64,000 bases of DNA from Stappia sp. ES.058 (GTDB taxonomy: Bacteria > Pseudomonadota > Alphaproteobacteria > Rhizobiales > Stappiaceae): the NCBI RefSeq assembly GCF_900105595.1, contig NZ_LT629784.1, positions 1,798,001 through 1,862,000 on the forward strand. The letters are read 5' to 3'. Position numbers and translations under genes: made by a program. This document shows positions 18,845-28,828 of this stretch, one piece after another (position 1 is the first letter of the stretch; every line of letters begins with the position of its first letter). The notes beneath the pieces were generated by a model. That model saw nothing but the letters and a program-made list of their open reading frames with translations, ran no database searches and was not told where the DNA came from.

Positions 18845-20130
18845 TCGTACCGTAGCGCCTCAACCGGATCCAGCCGCGCGGCGCGCCAGGCGGGATAAAG
18901 TGTCGCCAGCAGCGACAGCACCATGGCCATCACGACGACGAAGAGCGTTTCACCGGTATCCATCTCCGCCGGCAGTTGACTCAGGAAATAGAGTTCAGGC
19001 GAAAACAGCTCGGTGCGCGTCATCCAGGAGATCGCCAGACGAATACTCTCGATGTTGAGACAGACCACGAAACCGAGCAGGAAGCCCGCAATCGTGCCGA
19101 CGATCCCGATACTGGCTCCGGTGATCACGAATATTCGCAGTATTGCGCCGCGGGTGGCCCCCATGGTCCGAAGGATCGCAATGTCGCGCCCCTTGTCCTT
19201 CACCAGCATCGTCATGCCCGAAATGATATTCAGCGCCGCAACGATCACGATCAGCATCAAGATCAGGAACATCACGTTGCGCTCGACCTCAAGCGCGGAA
19301 AAGAAAGTCATGTTGCGGGTGCGCCAGTCGCTGACAAAAGTTGGACGCCCTGCCCCTTCCTCGACCTTGGGCCGCAATTCGCCGACAAGATCCGGATCTT
19401 CCGTGAAGACTTCGATCCCGGTCGCGATGCCCTCCTGATTGAAATAGAGCTGTGCCTCCGGCAAAGGCATGAAGGCGATCGTGCCGTCATATTCCGACAT
19501 GCCGATCTCGAAGATCGCGATAATCGGATAGCCCTTGACGCGCGGCGTCACGCCAAGTGCCGTAACATTGCCGCGTGGACTTACGACGGTAATGCGGTCG
19601 CCGACCGCAACGCCGAGCTGGCGCGCCATACGGGTGCCGATCGCCAGCCCGCCGCCCTCATCGAACCCGTCGAGCGTGCCGGCTGTTACCGTATCAGCCA
19701 CGAGCGGCAGCTTGCGCAAATCGACACCGCGCACGCCGCGCACCAGCGCACCAAACGCACCGGACGGGCCGGAGACCAGCGCCTGTCCCTCCACGAAAGG
19801 AAGTGTAAAGACCACGCCTTCGAGATTTTCGATGCGCGCGGCGACGGCATCGTAATCATCAAGCTCGCTGCCGATCGGCTGGATCAGAAGATGACCATTG
19901 ATGCCCAGGATCTTCGACAGCAGTTCCCCGCGAAACCCGTTCATGACGGCCATGACGATGATCAAGGTGGCGACACCAAGCATGATCCCGAGAAACGAGA
20001 AGCCGGCGATTACCGAAATGAAAGTCTCGCGGCGACGCGAGCGCAGATAACGCCCGGCGAGCATCCATTCGAACCCGGCAAACATCCGGGTTTCACCAAC
20101 ATCCTTGGTCGCGACCGCGCCGTCTGTCAT
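18841..20130 (-). CDS. lolC: Lipoprotein-releasing ABC transporter permease LolC/LolE family
   Basis: 429 residues from the ATG at 20130, which follows AGAGGCAGGA; a TTG 20 codons earlier overlaps proS and is less likely. The protein has four membrane helices: one near the N-terminus after the [12 protein letters not shown] segment, a large periplasmic MacB-like domain (about 50-270), then three C-terminal helices ([44 protein letters not shown]). Many Alphaproteobacteria have a single permease that serves as both LolC and LolE; only one is seen here. It lies between proS and lolD. Confidence 0.94.
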   Translation of the reverse strand: MTDGAVATKDVGETRMFAGFEWMLAGRYLRSRRRETFISVIAGFSFLGIMLGVATLIIVMAVMNGFRGELLSKILGINGHLLIQPIGSELDDYDAVAARIENLEGVVFTLPFVEGQALVSGPSGAFGALVRGVRGVDLRKLPLVADTVTAGTLDGFDEGGGLAIGTRMARQLGVAVGDRITVVSPRGNVTALGVTPRVKGYPIIAIFEIGMSEYDGTIAFMPLPEAQLYFNQEGIATGIEVFTEDPDLVGELRPKVEEGAGRPTFVSDWRTRNMTFFSALEVERNVMFLILMLIVIVAALNIISGMTMLVKDKGRDIAILRTMGATRGAILRIFVITGASIGIVGTIAGFLLGFVVCLNIESIRLAISWMTRTELFSPELYFLSQLPAEMDTGETLFVVVMAMVLSLLATLYPAWRAARLDPVEALRYE

Positions 20131-20179
20131 TCCTGCCTCTCGCGCCCCGGCTCCACCCGCCCGGCTCTCACCTGTCCGA

Positions 20180-21499
20180 TCATCCCGCAATCAGACGATT
20201 GACGGCGTCTTGCGGCGATATGGTGACACGTTCTCCGCTCGCGCGGTTCTTGAGTTCGACCATGCCGTCCTTAAGTCCGCGTGGACCAACGACAAGCTGC
20301 CACGGCAGTCCGATGAGATCCATGGTCGCGAACTTTGCGCCCGCGCGCGTGTCGACATCGTCTACAAGCACCTCCAGGCCAGCCGACACAAGCTGCGATT
20401 CGATATCCGCACAGGCGCCGTCGGTCTGCTCATCGCCCGGCTTGAGGTTGATCAGCCCGACGTCGAATGGCGCGACGGACGCCGGCCACACGATGCCGTT
20501 GTCATCGTGATGCGCCTCGATGATTGCACCCAGGAGCCGCGAAACGCCCACGCCGTAAGAGCCCATGTGCACCGGCACCTCAACTCCGTCCGGACCCGCG
20601 ACCTTCGCGTTCATCGGTTCGGAATATTTGGTCCCGAAATAGAAGATGTGGCCGACCTCGATGCCGCGCGCCGACATGCGTGCATTTTCCTCGATGTCCT
20701 CATAGGCGGCGGCATCATGCATATCGTCGGTGGCAGCGTAAGGCGCCGTCCAAGCATCAATCACCGGCGTCAGATCGGAATCGAAGTCGGTGTCCTCCCC
20801 CGGAATCGGCAGATCGAGAATGGCCTTGTCGCAGAACACCTCGCTCTCACCGGTTGAGGCCAGAATGATGAACTCATGGCTCATGTCGCCGCCGATCGGA
20901 CCGGTGTCGGCGCGCATCGGGATAGCCTTCAGCCCCATGCGATCGAAAGTTCTCAGATAGGCGACGAACATGCGGTTGTAGGCATGGCGCGCACCCTCCT
21001 TGTCCAGATCGAAGGAATAGGCGTCCTTCATCAGGAATTCGCGACCGCGCATGATCCCGAAGCGAGGGCGCAGTTCATCGCGAAACTTCCACTGGATGTG
21101 GTAGAGGTTCAGTGGCAGGTCCTTGTAGGATCGCACCGACGCGCGAAAGATCTCCGTGATCATTTCCTCGTTCGTCGGCCCGTAGAGCATGGCCCGGTCC
21201 TGGCGATCCTGGATACGCAACATCTCCTTGCCATAGGCGTTGTAACGGCCGCTTTCCATCCAAAGATCGGCCGGCTGAATGGTCGGCATGAGGAGTTCGT
21301 TGGCGCCGGCGCGGTTCTGCTCCTCGCGAACGATCTCCTCGATCTTGCGCAAAACACGCAGGCCCATCGGCAGCCATGCGTAGATCCCCGCCGCTTCCTG
21401 GCGGATCAGTCCGGCACGTAGCATTAACCGGTGAGAGACGATTTCCGCCTCCTTGGGCGTTTCCTTCAGGATCGGAAGAAAAAAGCGGGACAGTCGCAT
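20180..21499 (-). CDS. proS: Proline--tRNA ligase (short form)
   Basis: 439 residues from the ATG at 21499. This is the short alphaproteobacterial ProS, lacking the roughly 180-residue editing insertion of the E. coli enzyme: motif 2 and motif 3 regions are adjacent. Visible: [47 protein letters not shown] (class II motif 2) and [13 protein letters not shown] (motif 3), then the anticodon-binding domain. Frames upstream of 21499 show no family similarity. Editing of Ala-tRNA-Pro would need a separate YbaK/ProX protein, not seen in this window. Confidence 0.96.
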   Translation of the reverse strand: MRLSRFFLPILKETPKEAEIVSHRLMLRAGLIRQEAAGIYAWLPMGLRVLRKIEEIVREEQNRAGANELLMPTIQPADLWMESGRYNAYGKEMLRIQDRQDRAMLYGPTNEEMITEIFRASVRSYKDLPLNLYHIQWKFRDELRPRFGIMRGREFLMKDAYSFDLDKEGARHAYNRMFVAYLRTFDRMGLKAIPMRADTGPIGGDMSHEFIILASTGESEVFCDKAILDLPIPGEDTDFDSDLTPVIDAWTAPYAATDDMHDAAAYEDIEENARMSARGIEVGHIFYFGTKYSEPMNAKVAGPDGVEVPVHMGSYGVGVSRLLGAIIEAHHDDNGIVWPASVAPFDVGLINLKPGDEQTDGACADIESQLVSAGLEVLVDDVDTRAGAKFATMDLIGLPWQLVVGPRGLKDGMVELKNRASGERVTISPQDAVNRLIAG

Positions 21500-21766
21500 T
21501 CGGGAACACTCGACTACTGGGTGAGCGCAACAGGTCGGCGAAGAAGGCAACGCGACCGGACGTCTTGCGCGGGAATCTCTCAAGCGGCAGTCAAAGCGCA
21601 TGCACTGCAAAAAGACAAGACCCGCATCAAGATCGGGCACGCGAATGTGCCAAGCGCCCACACCCACAGCGCACTCAGATATATCAAGACGGCCGCAGCA
21701 AAAATTTTGGGCGAGTCCTGCACAAAATGGTGACAAGGCGACAACGATGCGTTAGTGTCTGCATCG

Positions 21767-21960
21767 ATAACAAGACAGAGAAGTCGCAAGGCTTACTTTG
21801 TTGCAAAAGCAGACATCGCGGTCTGAGTCTTGGGAGGAAGAGCCTTCTGGCGCGCTTTTAGGAGCTGCTGCCCATGTTGATCATCCATGATGACTTGACA
21901 TGTATGGAGGTGTGATACGCGAAACCTAAAAAGCAAGGCCTTGTGCCTTGCTTTTTTTCT
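21767..21960 (+). ncRNA. Candidate small RNA or short-peptide transcript ending at a strong terminator
   Basis: A terminator at 21930-21960 on the plus strand has no protein gene of normal size before it. The preceding 190 bp contains hairpins (CAGAC/GTCTG near 21812-21827; a nested hairpin CATGT..ACATG with TCATC/GATGA near 21873-21902). A 13-codon frame at 21873 (MLIIHDDLTCMEV) has TAGGAG upstream, so a leader peptide is also possible. The 5' end is not defined; an inverted repeat at 21745-21766 could mark an operator. No family recognised. Confidence 0.3.
21930..21960 (+). terminator. Rho-independent terminator
   Basis: A perfect 10-bp stem AAAGCAAGGC/GCCTTGCTTT with a 5-base loop is followed by TTTTCTTTTTT on the plus strand. 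It is the cleanest terminator in the window. Confidence 0.8.
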
Positions 21961-22208
21961 TTTTTCACGTCGGATTGAACTGAATTTCATTCAAAATGAC
22001 CGGCAGACGACTTGATAGCCTGGGGTCATTCCCCGCGAAAGTCGTTGGCAAAACCTCTTCTGCTGGTTGCAAGCTTATGTATGCGGCACATAAGGACAAA
22101 GCTTGGAAACGCCAAGCGAGCGGGTCTCATGAGAAGTGGCAGGAGGCGGAATCCCGGATCGCCCGACGACAGGCCGGCTATCCCCGCATCGACGAAACCC
22201 GTCTCCGG

Positions 22209-22820
22209 TCAGCTCCGCGCAGCGAACCAGACGCTCAGCGGCTGAATGACCGGCTTTATTCCGTTTGCCTCCGGCCAGGAATCGACCGCGAATGTTTCGC
22301 CGCCGGTGCTCCGGATCACGGCCGTGGCATGCGGATAGCGACCGTCAAGGAAGAAGCCGCGCGCGACGGGTCGCAAGACGGTATGATGCACCAGATAGCC
22401 TCTGTCGGCGGCAAGCAGAAGCACGCTGGTTGTGTTGGTCGCCTCGTCGAGGCAGTCCATCTGTCCGGGCACACCGGAGTTTTGCAGATCGAAACCTCCG
22501 ACATCGCTGTCGGACCCGACGATAGGACCGGCCTTGCGCTCCGCCCAGGCGACCGCATCGGCGATTGCCTTGCGCTCGGCTGCGGGAGAGGCTCTGCCCT
22601 TCGACAGGATGCGACGGAGCGCGGCAAGATCCTTGCCGGAATAACTGACTGCAGTCTTGCGCGCGCAGCCGAACGCATGGCAGACATAGATCCGGTCGGC
22701 ACGCGGCGCGACACCATCGTGAGCCGCATACCACGAACGCGGCGGACCGGCCGCCTGGCCAGCACATCCACTTACCAGGAAAAGGGTTGCGAGCGCGAAC
22801 GCGCTCGATGAACGTATCAT
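22209..22820 (-). CDS. Conserved lipoprotein with possible Cys-His-Asp triad, function unknown
   Basis: 203 residues from the ATG at 22820 (another ATG lies 5 codons earlier). A lipoprotein signal ends in the lipobox LVSGC with Cys at 19; residue 20 is Ala, which favours outer-membrane sorting by the E. coli rule. The mature part has paired Cys near 47 and 52, then [10 protein letters not shown] (Cys123), a segment ending RYPHATAV (His164) and FAVDSW (Asp180). The spacing of Cys, His and Asp is what papain- or transglutaminase-like folds use, but I cannot assign a family, so the triad is inference. It is divergent from trmFO with 135 bp between starts. Confidence 0.7.
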   Translation of the reverse strand: MIRSSSAFALATLFLVSGCAGQAAGPPRSWYAAHDGVAPRADRIYVCHAFGCARKTAVSYSGKDLAALRRILSKGRASPAAERKAIADAVAWAERKAGPIVGSDSDVGGFDLQNSGVPGQMDCLDEATNTTSVLLLAADRGYLVHHTVLRPVARGFFLDGRYPHATAVIRSTGGETFAVDSWPEANGIKPVIQPLSVWFAARS

Positions 22821-22955
22821 CCGAGTCACTTCCATCTTCAGCACGAGCGCATTATTCGCGGATCGCTTGCCACTTGGAAAGGGACACGTTACGTGAGCGC
22901 CCTCGAACGATATACAGTATTTTCGAACGCTCACGGTATCGCGAAGGGATTGATC

Positions 22956-24368
22956 ATGAAGCCTGTCCATGTTGTCGGTGGCGGCCTCGCAGGCTCAGAA
23001 GCTGCCTGGCAAATCGCGTGTCTCGGCGTGCCTGTCGTCTTGCATGAAATGCGTCCGAACCGCGGCACCGATGCACACAAGACCCAGGATCTTGCAGAAC
23101 TGGTCTGTTCGAACTCCTTCCGCTCCGATGACGCAGACCACAATGCCGTCGGACTGCTGCATGCCGAGTTGCGCGCGGCCGGATCACTGATCATGTCCGC
23201 GGCCGATAGCCATCAGGTGCCGGCAGGAGGCGCCCTTGCCGTTGACCGTGACGGTTTCGCCGCTGCGGTCACGAAGACGCTCGAAGAGCATCCGCTGATC
23301 ACCATCGAACGTGGGGAAATCAGCGGTCTGCCACCCGAGGAGTGGGACAGCGTGATCGTAGCGACCGGTCCCCTGACGTCTCCGGCGCTTTCGAACGCGA
23401 TCCTTGAGGCAACGGGAGAGGATGCACTGGCGTTTTTCGATGCCATAGCACCCATCCTGCACTTCGATTCCATTGACCTCGACGTCTGCTGGTTCCAGTC
23501 GCGTTACGACAAGGTCGGGCCGGGCGGTTCGGGCAAGGACTACATCAACTGTCCGATGGACAAGGCGCAATACGACGCCTTCATCGACGCGCTGATCTCC
23601 GGGCCCAAGACCGAGTTCAAGGAATGGGAGCAGTCGACCCCCTATTTCGACGGCTGCCTGCCGATCGAGGTAATGGCGGAGCGCGGTCGGGAAACGCTGC
23701 GCCATGGGCCGATGAAGCCAATGGGGCTGACCAACGCCCACAAGCCGACGGAAAAAGCCTATGCGGTCGTTCAGCTGCGCCAGGACAATGCCCTTGGCAC
23801 GCTCTACAATATGGTCGGCTTCCAGACGAAGCTGAAGCATGGCGCGCAGCTCGATGTGTTCCGCCAGATCCCCGGCCTGGAAAATGCCGTTTTTGCCCGG
23901 CTTGGCGGTTTGCACCGCAACACGTTCCTGAATTCGCCCAAGCTCCTTGACGGCACCCTGCGGCTCAAGGCACGTCCGTCCTTGCGGTTTGCCGGACAGA
24001 TCACCGGCTGCGAGGGCTATGTGGAATCGGCAAGCGTTGGCTGCATGGCAGGTTTTTTCGCCGCCGCCGAACGACTTGGCACCGTATGCTCTCCGCCCCC
24101 GCCCACGACGGCGATGGGTGCCCTGCTTGGTCATATCACCGGTGGACACATCCTGCGTGATGAACCCGGCCCGCGCTCATTCCAGCCAATGAACGTCAAT
24201 TTCGGACTGTTTCCCCCGATCGAGGCACCGCGCGTCGACGACGAGGGCCGCAAGCTCAAGGGCAAGGAAAAGGGCAAGGCAAAGAAGCTTGCCATGACCC
24301 GCCGGGCCCGGGCCGATTACGAAAGCTGGATCGCGTCTGCCGTGCCAACGCGCGAAGCCGCCGAATAG
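22956..24368 (+). CDS. trmFO: tRNA uracil-5-methyltransferase TrmFO (folate/FAD dependent)
   Basis: 470 residues from the ATG at 22956 with GAAGGGA upstream. TrmFO methylates U54 of tRNA using methylene-tetrahydrofolate and FADH2. The FAD-binding [16 protein letters not shown] opens the protein; [35 protein letters not shown] and [12 protein letters not shown] are typical of the family. The C-terminal tail is Lys-rich (GKEKGKAKK). One of few plus-strand genes here; a terminator follows. Confidence 0.96.
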   Translation: MKPVHVVGGGLAGSEAAWQIACLGVPVVLHEMRPNRGTDAHKTQDLAELVCSNSFRSDDADHNAVGLLHAELRAAGSLIMSAADSHQVPAGGALAVDRDGFAAAVTKTLEEHPLITIERGEISGLPPEEWDSVIVATGPLTSPALSNAILEATGEDALAFFDAIAPILHFDSIDLDVCWFQSRYDKVGPGGSGKDYINCPMDKAQYDAFIDALISGPKTEFKEWEQSTPYFDGCLPIEVMAERGRETLRHGPMKPMGLTNAHKPTEKAYAVVQLRQDNALGTLYNMVGFQTKLKHGAQLDVFRQIPGLENAVFARLGGLHRNTFLNSPKLLDGTLRLKARPSLRFAGQITGCEGYVESASVGCMAGFFAAAERLGTVCSPPPPTTAMGALLGHITGGHILRDEPGPRSFQPMNVNFGLFPPIEAPRVDDEGRKLKGKEKGKAKKLAMTRRARADYESWIASAVPTREAAE

Positions 24369-24404
24369 GCACCTGAGCGCAGCGCCAGGCGACCGCGGAA
24401 CGAA

Positions 24405-24445
24405 AACGGCCGGCGAAGATGCGCTTCACCGGCCGTTCTTGTTTC
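24405..24445 (+). terminator. Rho-independent terminator after trmFO
   Basis: AACGGCCGG..CCGGCCGTT (24405-24413 with 24429-24437) extends inward by GAAG/CTTC with one mismatch, then CTTGTTTCT follows. It lies 37 bp past trmFO and could also serve the convergent MscS gene. Confidence 0.7.
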
Positions 24446-24469
24446 TATCCGACACCGGGTTGGACGGCC

Positions 24470-26470
24470 TCAGGCCTCAGACGCCATGTCCATCAGGTCG
24501 TCCGTGCGGTCACCGTGCAGCGGCGCCTTGTTCTTGCCCTGCGGGCGCTCCTCGCCTTTCGCCGTCGGCAAGCCGGAATCGCGTCCAAGGTAGGTCACAT
24601 TCGACGGGAAGGCGAAATCCGATCCGTTTTCCTTGATGATGCGCGAGATCTCGAGCAGCAGCTCTTCCTGTATCATCAGGAATTCGTCACGGTCGGACGT
24701 CGAGATATACGAGAAGATCTCGATATCGACCGAATAGGTGCCGTAGCCGACAAGAGACACACGCAACGCAATCTGATTCAGAACCTTCGGATGCGAGGAG
24801 AAGAAACCGTGGATCTCGCGAACCACGCTCATCACCTGGTCGCGCCCGGTTTCATAGCGTAGGCCGATGGTGTGCCGGAACAGGAAGCGGTCACGGCGGC
24901 TGAAATTGACGATCTTGCGCTTGGCGAGATCGGAGTTTGCCACTGTGATCAGCGTGCGGTCGAGCGCGCGCAGACGCGTCGACCGGATTCCGATTGCTTC
25001 GACCGTACCGGAAAAGCCTTCGAACTCGCAGTATTCGCCAACGCGAACCATCCGGTCGGCATAGAGAATTACGCCGCCGATCAGGTTTTCCAGCGTCGGC
25101 TGCGCGGCAAGCGCCACCGCCAGGCCGCCGACACCGAGACCGGCGATGACACCGTAGATGGGGATGCCGATCCGCGTCGCGCCATATCCAAGCGTAATGA
25201 CCGCGAAGGCGAGACCGAACAGGCGGAACGCTGACAGCAGAAGGCTGGAATCGAGGCTCGCCGTCGGCATCGCCGGGTTTTTGGTCACATAGCTCGCCAG
25301 CAGATCGACGGACTGATAGGCGAGCCATGCAAGGCTGACCCACATCACCACGGAGGAGAAGGTCCCGATCGCGATCATCGGCGCCCCCGTGATGTTTATC
25401 TGTTCGTCCACCAGATAGCGGAATGTGATGACGACGATGAGCTGAAGAAGAGGCTGCTGGAACCCGCGCAGGCGCCGGTGCACATCAGACAGGGGCACGG
25501 CGCGCCAACGGTTCCAGCGCTGCAACATCACCGGGATGGAGACAGCCACCAGCACGAGGAGGGTTAGTGCGATCCACTGCCAATAGGCCTGTGACATGAA
25601 CTGGTTCTGCAGCCAGTCGGGCCCGGCAAGGATCAGATCGTACCAGCGCGGGGCGACGAGATACCCCGGGGTGTAGATGTAATACTCATAAAAATCTTCG
25701 CCCTTGTCAGAGCGCGTCGGAAACATTTTGACGCTCTCGTAATCTTCCGGAATGCGGTCGACCGTTTCGCGCGAGACGAGGTACTTCAGGTCACCCTTGG
25801 TGGCATCGCTGCGCTGGAAGACGATGCTGGTTCCCGGAAGCGTCCAACGCTCGGGCAGGTCCGATGCTTCCTTGGCATGAAGGAATGACCCGGCGCGCTG
25901 ACCCGGGATTTGTTCAAGCGAGGGCAGGAAAATCCTGTCGAGGATTTCCTGAAACTGAAGGACGATCTCGACCCCGACCGAGGTGCGCGCCGTTTCGGGA
26001 ATATCACTGAGGTCGAAGATCTCGCGGGCCTTGGAAATCAGCAACCTTACCACTTCGACGCGGCGACTCTGGTCTTCCGATAGAAAGGCCTGATCGCTGT
26101 CGCGGAACTCGTCACGCACCTCTTGCCAGACACGGTCGGCTTCGGCCATCAGCACCAAGAAGCTTTCCAGGGAAGCCCGCGGGCTGGTCGTGTCCGGCGG
26201 CGAAATCGGATAGTCACGCAGCAAGGTCTGCAGATCCGGGCTACTCCGCTCGATATCCCCGATCCCTGACGCGAACGTCGACGCCGACGCCGACGGTTCC
26301 GTCGTGACCTGCTGTGTTTGCGATGGCCCTGTTTCTTCCATAGCCGGCGCGGAGGACTGCTGCGCCGTTGCCGTTACGCTGAACGCTACCGGTACGACGA
26401 CCAACGCCGCGCGCAATCCCGGCAACGAAAAACGCCCCAGGAATGACGAAAGCGAGCGGAGAGAAATCAT
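24470..26470 (-). CDS. MscS-family mechanosensitive ion channel with long periplasmic N-terminus
   Basis: 666 residues. After a signal sequence ending near TATAQQ there is a Ser/Thr-rich linker and a periplasmic alpha-helical region to about residue 290. Then come about five hydrophobic segments (WQWIALTLLVLVAVSIPVML through YGVIAGLGVGGLAVALAAQ). The last is the pore helix and joins the MscS beta domain (PTLENLIGGVILYADRMVRVGEYCEF) and the alpha-beta C-terminal domain. It would gate during osmotic downshock or act in envelope homeostasis. It ends with a charged 40-residue tail. It is convergent with trmFO. Physiological stimulus unknown. Confidence 0.88.
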   Translation of the reverse strand: MISLRSLSSFLGRFSLPGLRAALVVVPVAFSVTATAQQSSAPAMEETGPSQTQQVTTEPSASASTFASGIGDIERSSPDLQTLLRDYPISPPDTTSPRASLESFLVLMAEADRVWQEVRDEFRDSDQAFLSEDQSRRVEVVRLLISKAREIFDLSDIPETARTSVGVEIVLQFQEILDRIFLPSLEQIPGQRAGSFLHAKEASDLPERWTLPGTSIVFQRSDATKGDLKYLVSRETVDRIPEDYESVKMFPTRSDKGEDFYEYYIYTPGYLVAPRWYDLILAGPDWLQNQFMSQAYWQWIALTLLVLVAVSIPVMLQRWNRWRAVPLSDVHRRLRGFQQPLLQLIVVITFRYLVDEQINITGAPMIAIGTFSSVVMWVSLAWLAYQSVDLLASYVTKNPAMPTASLDSSLLLSAFRLFGLAFAVITLGYGATRIGIPIYGVIAGLGVGGLAVALAAQPTLENLIGGVILYADRMVRVGEYCEFEGFSGTVEAIGIRSTRLRALDRTLITVANSDLAKRKIVNFSRRDRFLFRHTIGLRYETGRDQVMSVVREIHGFFSSHPKVLNQIALRVSLVGYGTYSVDIEIFSYISTSDRDEFLMIQEELLLEISRIIKENGSDFAFPSNVTYLGRDSGLPTAKGEERPQGKNKAPLHGDRTDDLMDMASEA

Positions 26471-26532
26471 GGCAAAGCCCTTGGCAATAAGAGGTTGAGA
26501 AGCGCCCCAAGGCTAACGCCCGATAGTAAACT

Positions 26533-27408
26533 CTAGGTTACGCTTCGCCTCCTCCGCACAGCCTGCCGCCATGACCGCCACATCGACCATTGCAGGCGCA
26601 GTGAAGACATCTCCGCCGAGGAGTGAAGCGGATCGAAATCCGGCCGCCCCATGCGGGTCAGGAAAGGCCCGACCAGACAGACAGGAAGAAAGGCGGGGAC
26701 GAGACCCCGAGAAACGCTGCCAATGTCGGTACGGGTCTGTTCAAGATGCCGGTGTGCGACCTCGCGCAGCTCGCGCAAGGCGCTCTGCAGCTGCGGCGTC
26801 ATTTTTCCAGCAAATATCGTTTCCGGATCGACGTCATGGGCGGCGAGAAGGTCGGCCGGGAGATACAGTTGACGCCGGCGCGCATGCCAGGGCAACGCAC
26901 GCAGCAGGCCGGTCAGTGCGTAGGCAACCCCGGCATGGCCGGCGACATCCGCTGTGCCGGGATCTTCGCCCTTCGACAGGATAATCGTGGCCAGTTGGAT
27001 CAGGGCCGATGAGGTCTCACCGGCATAGCCTTCCAGGTCGACCAAGCTTGGCATCGGATCGTCGTAAAGATCGAACACGCGCGCATCAATGAGGTTGTCG
27101 AAGGCAGCAAGCGGAAGGGAATATTTGGAAATCGCGGTTCTTATGGCCCCCGCTACCGGGTGCTGATTGATATCGGCGCCCTCCGGCGCACTCAGCGCAT
27201 CGCGCCACCACTGAAAACGGATCTCGCCAGGCATTGGATCGGAAACGACCTCGCGGGCCCGTGCGATCTCCACATTGAACGCATACAGCGCTGCAAGGGC
27301 CGCCCTCTCCGCCTCGGGCGCGTAGAGCAGGGACACATAACGTTCGAAATCATGCTGACGGACGTGCTGGAGGCAATAGCTCGCGTCCGGGATAGGAGCC
27401 GTTGTCAT
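26533..27408 (-). CDS. Squalene/phytoene synthase family protein, NDUFAF6-like
   Basis: 291 residues. The fold is trans-isoprenyl diphosphate synthase head-to-head type, with LYAFNVEIARAREVVSDP, RFQWWRDAL and YAGETSSALIQLA. The two Asp-rich motifs of true phytoene synthases (DxxxD) are not clearly present: the equivalent first region reads NVEIARAREVV, and the second shows no DDLRD-type string. The mitochondrial complex I assembly factor NDUFAF6 belongs to this family, and the gene sits directly after an NDUFAF3-like gene, so a role in complex I assembly is more likely than carotenoid synthesis. That role is inference. No other carotenoid gene is nearby. Confidence 0.8.
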   Translation of the reverse strand: MTTAPIPDASYCLQHVRQHDFERYVSLLYAPEAERAALAALYAFNVEIARAREVVSDPMPGEIRFQWWRDALSAPEGADINQHPVAGAIRTAISKYSLPLAAFDNLIDARVFDLYDDPMPSLVDLEGYAGETSSALIQLATIILSKGEDPGTADVAGHAGVAYALTGLLRALPWHARRRQLYLPADLLAAHDVDPETIFAGKMTPQLQSALRELREVAHRHLEQTRTDIGSVSRGLVPAFLPVCLVGPFLTRMGRPDFDPLHSSAEMSSLRLQWSMWRSWRQAVRRRRSVT

Positions 27409-27435
27409 GCAAACAAACCTAGGGCCGTGATCACG

Positions 27436-27834
27436 TCAGTCCACGGCCAAAAACACGGCAGCCACCGGGCGGCCTTCGGACAACAGGACATTGTAGGTGC
27501 GCACCGCCGCGCCGGTCGACATCGGATCGGCACTGATGCCGGCGGCGCGCATCGCATCCTTCAAAGCCGTCGACAGGGGTTTCAGTTCCGCGCCGGTGCC
27601 CACCAGAAAAACCGATATGCCCTCGTGATCACTCAGGACCTTGTCGAGGGCCTCCGGCGTCAATTCCTCGGCGGAGGTGGCTGCAAATCCGTATATGCCA
27701 CTTGGAACACACAAGATTGAGCCGCGATGCGACATCTCCGCGAAGCGAAACCCACCGTTGCCATAGGCGTCGATCGGTGCCCGGTCGGGAAAGTGGGCAT
27801 CCCGGACAACGATGCCTTCGCCGCGCTGTGCCAT
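27436..27834 (-). CDS. Mth938-domain protein, NDUFAF3-like
   Basis: 132 residues from the ATG at 27834, preceded by GGAAGGGGG. A single Mth938 domain: an N-terminal strand with GNGGFRFAEMSHRGS, then FLVGTGAEL and GISADPMSTGAAVRTYNVLLSEGR. The eukaryotic member is NDUFAF3, an assembly factor of respiratory complex I. Bacterial homologues are often next to secDF, and here the gene lies 19 bp after secF and 27 bp before the NDUFAF6-like gene. The molecular activity is unknown. Confidence 0.88.
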   Translation of the reverse strand: MAQRGEGIVVRDAHFPDRAPIDAYGNGGFRFAEMSHRGSILCVPSGIYGFAATSAEELTPEALDKVLSDHEGISVFLVGTGAELKPLSTALKDAMRAAGISADPMSTGAAVRTYNVLLSEGRPVAAVFLAVD

Positions 27835-27853
27835 TGAAGCCCCCTTCCCCGGA

Positions 27854-28810
27854 TCAGGCCGATGCGGTTTCGGCGTCCTTGCCGGACCCGCCGGAGTCAC
27901 TGTCGTTGCCAACGACCTTGGAGGCGCGCAGCTTCAGGACAATGAGAAACGGTGCCGCCAGGAAAATCGACGAATACGTGCCGATCACCACACCGAAGAT
28001 CATGGCAAGGGTAAACGACCGGATCACCTCGCCACCGAAATAGTACAACGCGAGGAGCGCCAGCAGCGTCGTAACGGATGTCATTACCGTGCGCGACAGC
28101 ATCTCGTTGATCGATCGGTCGAGAAGCTCCGGAAGAGGCGTTCTCTTGTATCGTCGGAGGTTTTCCCGGATCCGGTCATAGACCACGACGGTATCATTGA
28201 GCGAATAGCCGATGATCGTCAGGATCGCCGCAATCGACGACAATGAGAATTCAAGCTGAAGGACGACGAACAACCCGACGGTCACCACGATGTCGTTGAT
28301 CGTCGTCAGGATCGCACCGACCGCGAAGTGCCATTCGAACCGGAACCAGATATAGAACAGGATCACGATCAGCGATGCGGTCACCGCGATCATGCCCGCC
28401 TGCGCCAGTTCCCCCGACACGCGCGGCCCGACGACCTCGACACGCCGAAACTCGACGCTCTCGCCAAAGGTCTCCCGGACCTGCGAGACCACGGCCTGCT
28501 GGGCCAGTTCTCCGCCTTCCGGCTCCTGCACGCGCACGAGCACCTCGTCCGGCGCACCGAACTGCTGCACCTGTACGTCGCCAAGATTGAGCGTTGCGAG
28601 TTGTTCGCGGATGCCGCCGATGTCGGCCGGCGATTCGTTGGTCTTCATCTCGAAGACGGTGCCGCCCTTGAAGTCGATGCCGAAGTTCAATCCAACGGAA
28701 AAGAACAGCGCGATCGACGCCAGGAACACGACGGCCGACAGCGGGAAGGAGATTGTCCGGAACCGCATGAAGCGGAACTGCGTGTTGTCCGGGATGAATT
28801 TGAGCAACAT
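27854..28810 (-). CDS. secF: Protein translocase subunit SecF
   Basis: 318 residues. SecF joins SecD to drive protein export across the inner membrane with the proton gradient. Six membrane helices: one after FRFMRFRTISFPLSAVVFL, then a periplasmic P4 domain from GGTVFEMKTN, and a five-helix block including YSLNDTVVVYDRIREN, the RND-type proton-relay segment. It follows secD by 18 bp. Confidence 0.96.
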   Translation of the reverse strand: MLLKFIPDNTQFRFMRFRTISFPLSAVVFLASIALFFSVGLNFGIDFKGGTVFEMKTNESPADIGGIREQLATLNLGDVQVQQFGAPDEVLVRVQEPEGGELAQQAVVSQVRETFGESVEFRRVEVVGPRVSGELAQAGMIAVTASLIVILFYIWFRFEWHFAVGAILTTINDIVVTVGLFVVLQLEFSLSSIAAILTIIGYSLNDTVVVYDRIRENLRRYKRTPLPELLDRSINEMLSRTVMTSVTTLLALLALYYFGGEVIRSFTLAMIFGVVIGTYSSIFLAAPFLIVLKLRASKVVGNDSDSGGSGKDAETASA

Positions 28811-28828
28811 GATCTTGGTCCCCGTCGG

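Larger units (their letters stand above)
21500..22208. other. 709-bp stretch without a confident protein gene
   Basis: Between proS and the lipoprotein gene. It should hold the proS promoter on the minus strand. On the plus strand it holds an inverted repeat CGATGC-N10-GCATCG (21745-21766), a structured stretch and a strong terminator (21930-21960), described separately as a candidate small transcription unit. Bases 21961-22208 show nothing I can name. Confidence 0.6.

Noticed and set aside
21580..21789. 69-codon minus-strand frame with a hydrophobic middle before proS
   Set aside because: No ribosome site, unusual Cys content, and it lies in the likely proS leader; probably chance.
21793..21990. 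65-codon minus-strand frame antisense to the candidate small RNA
   Set aside because: It crosses the strong terminator stem and has no ribosome site or family match.
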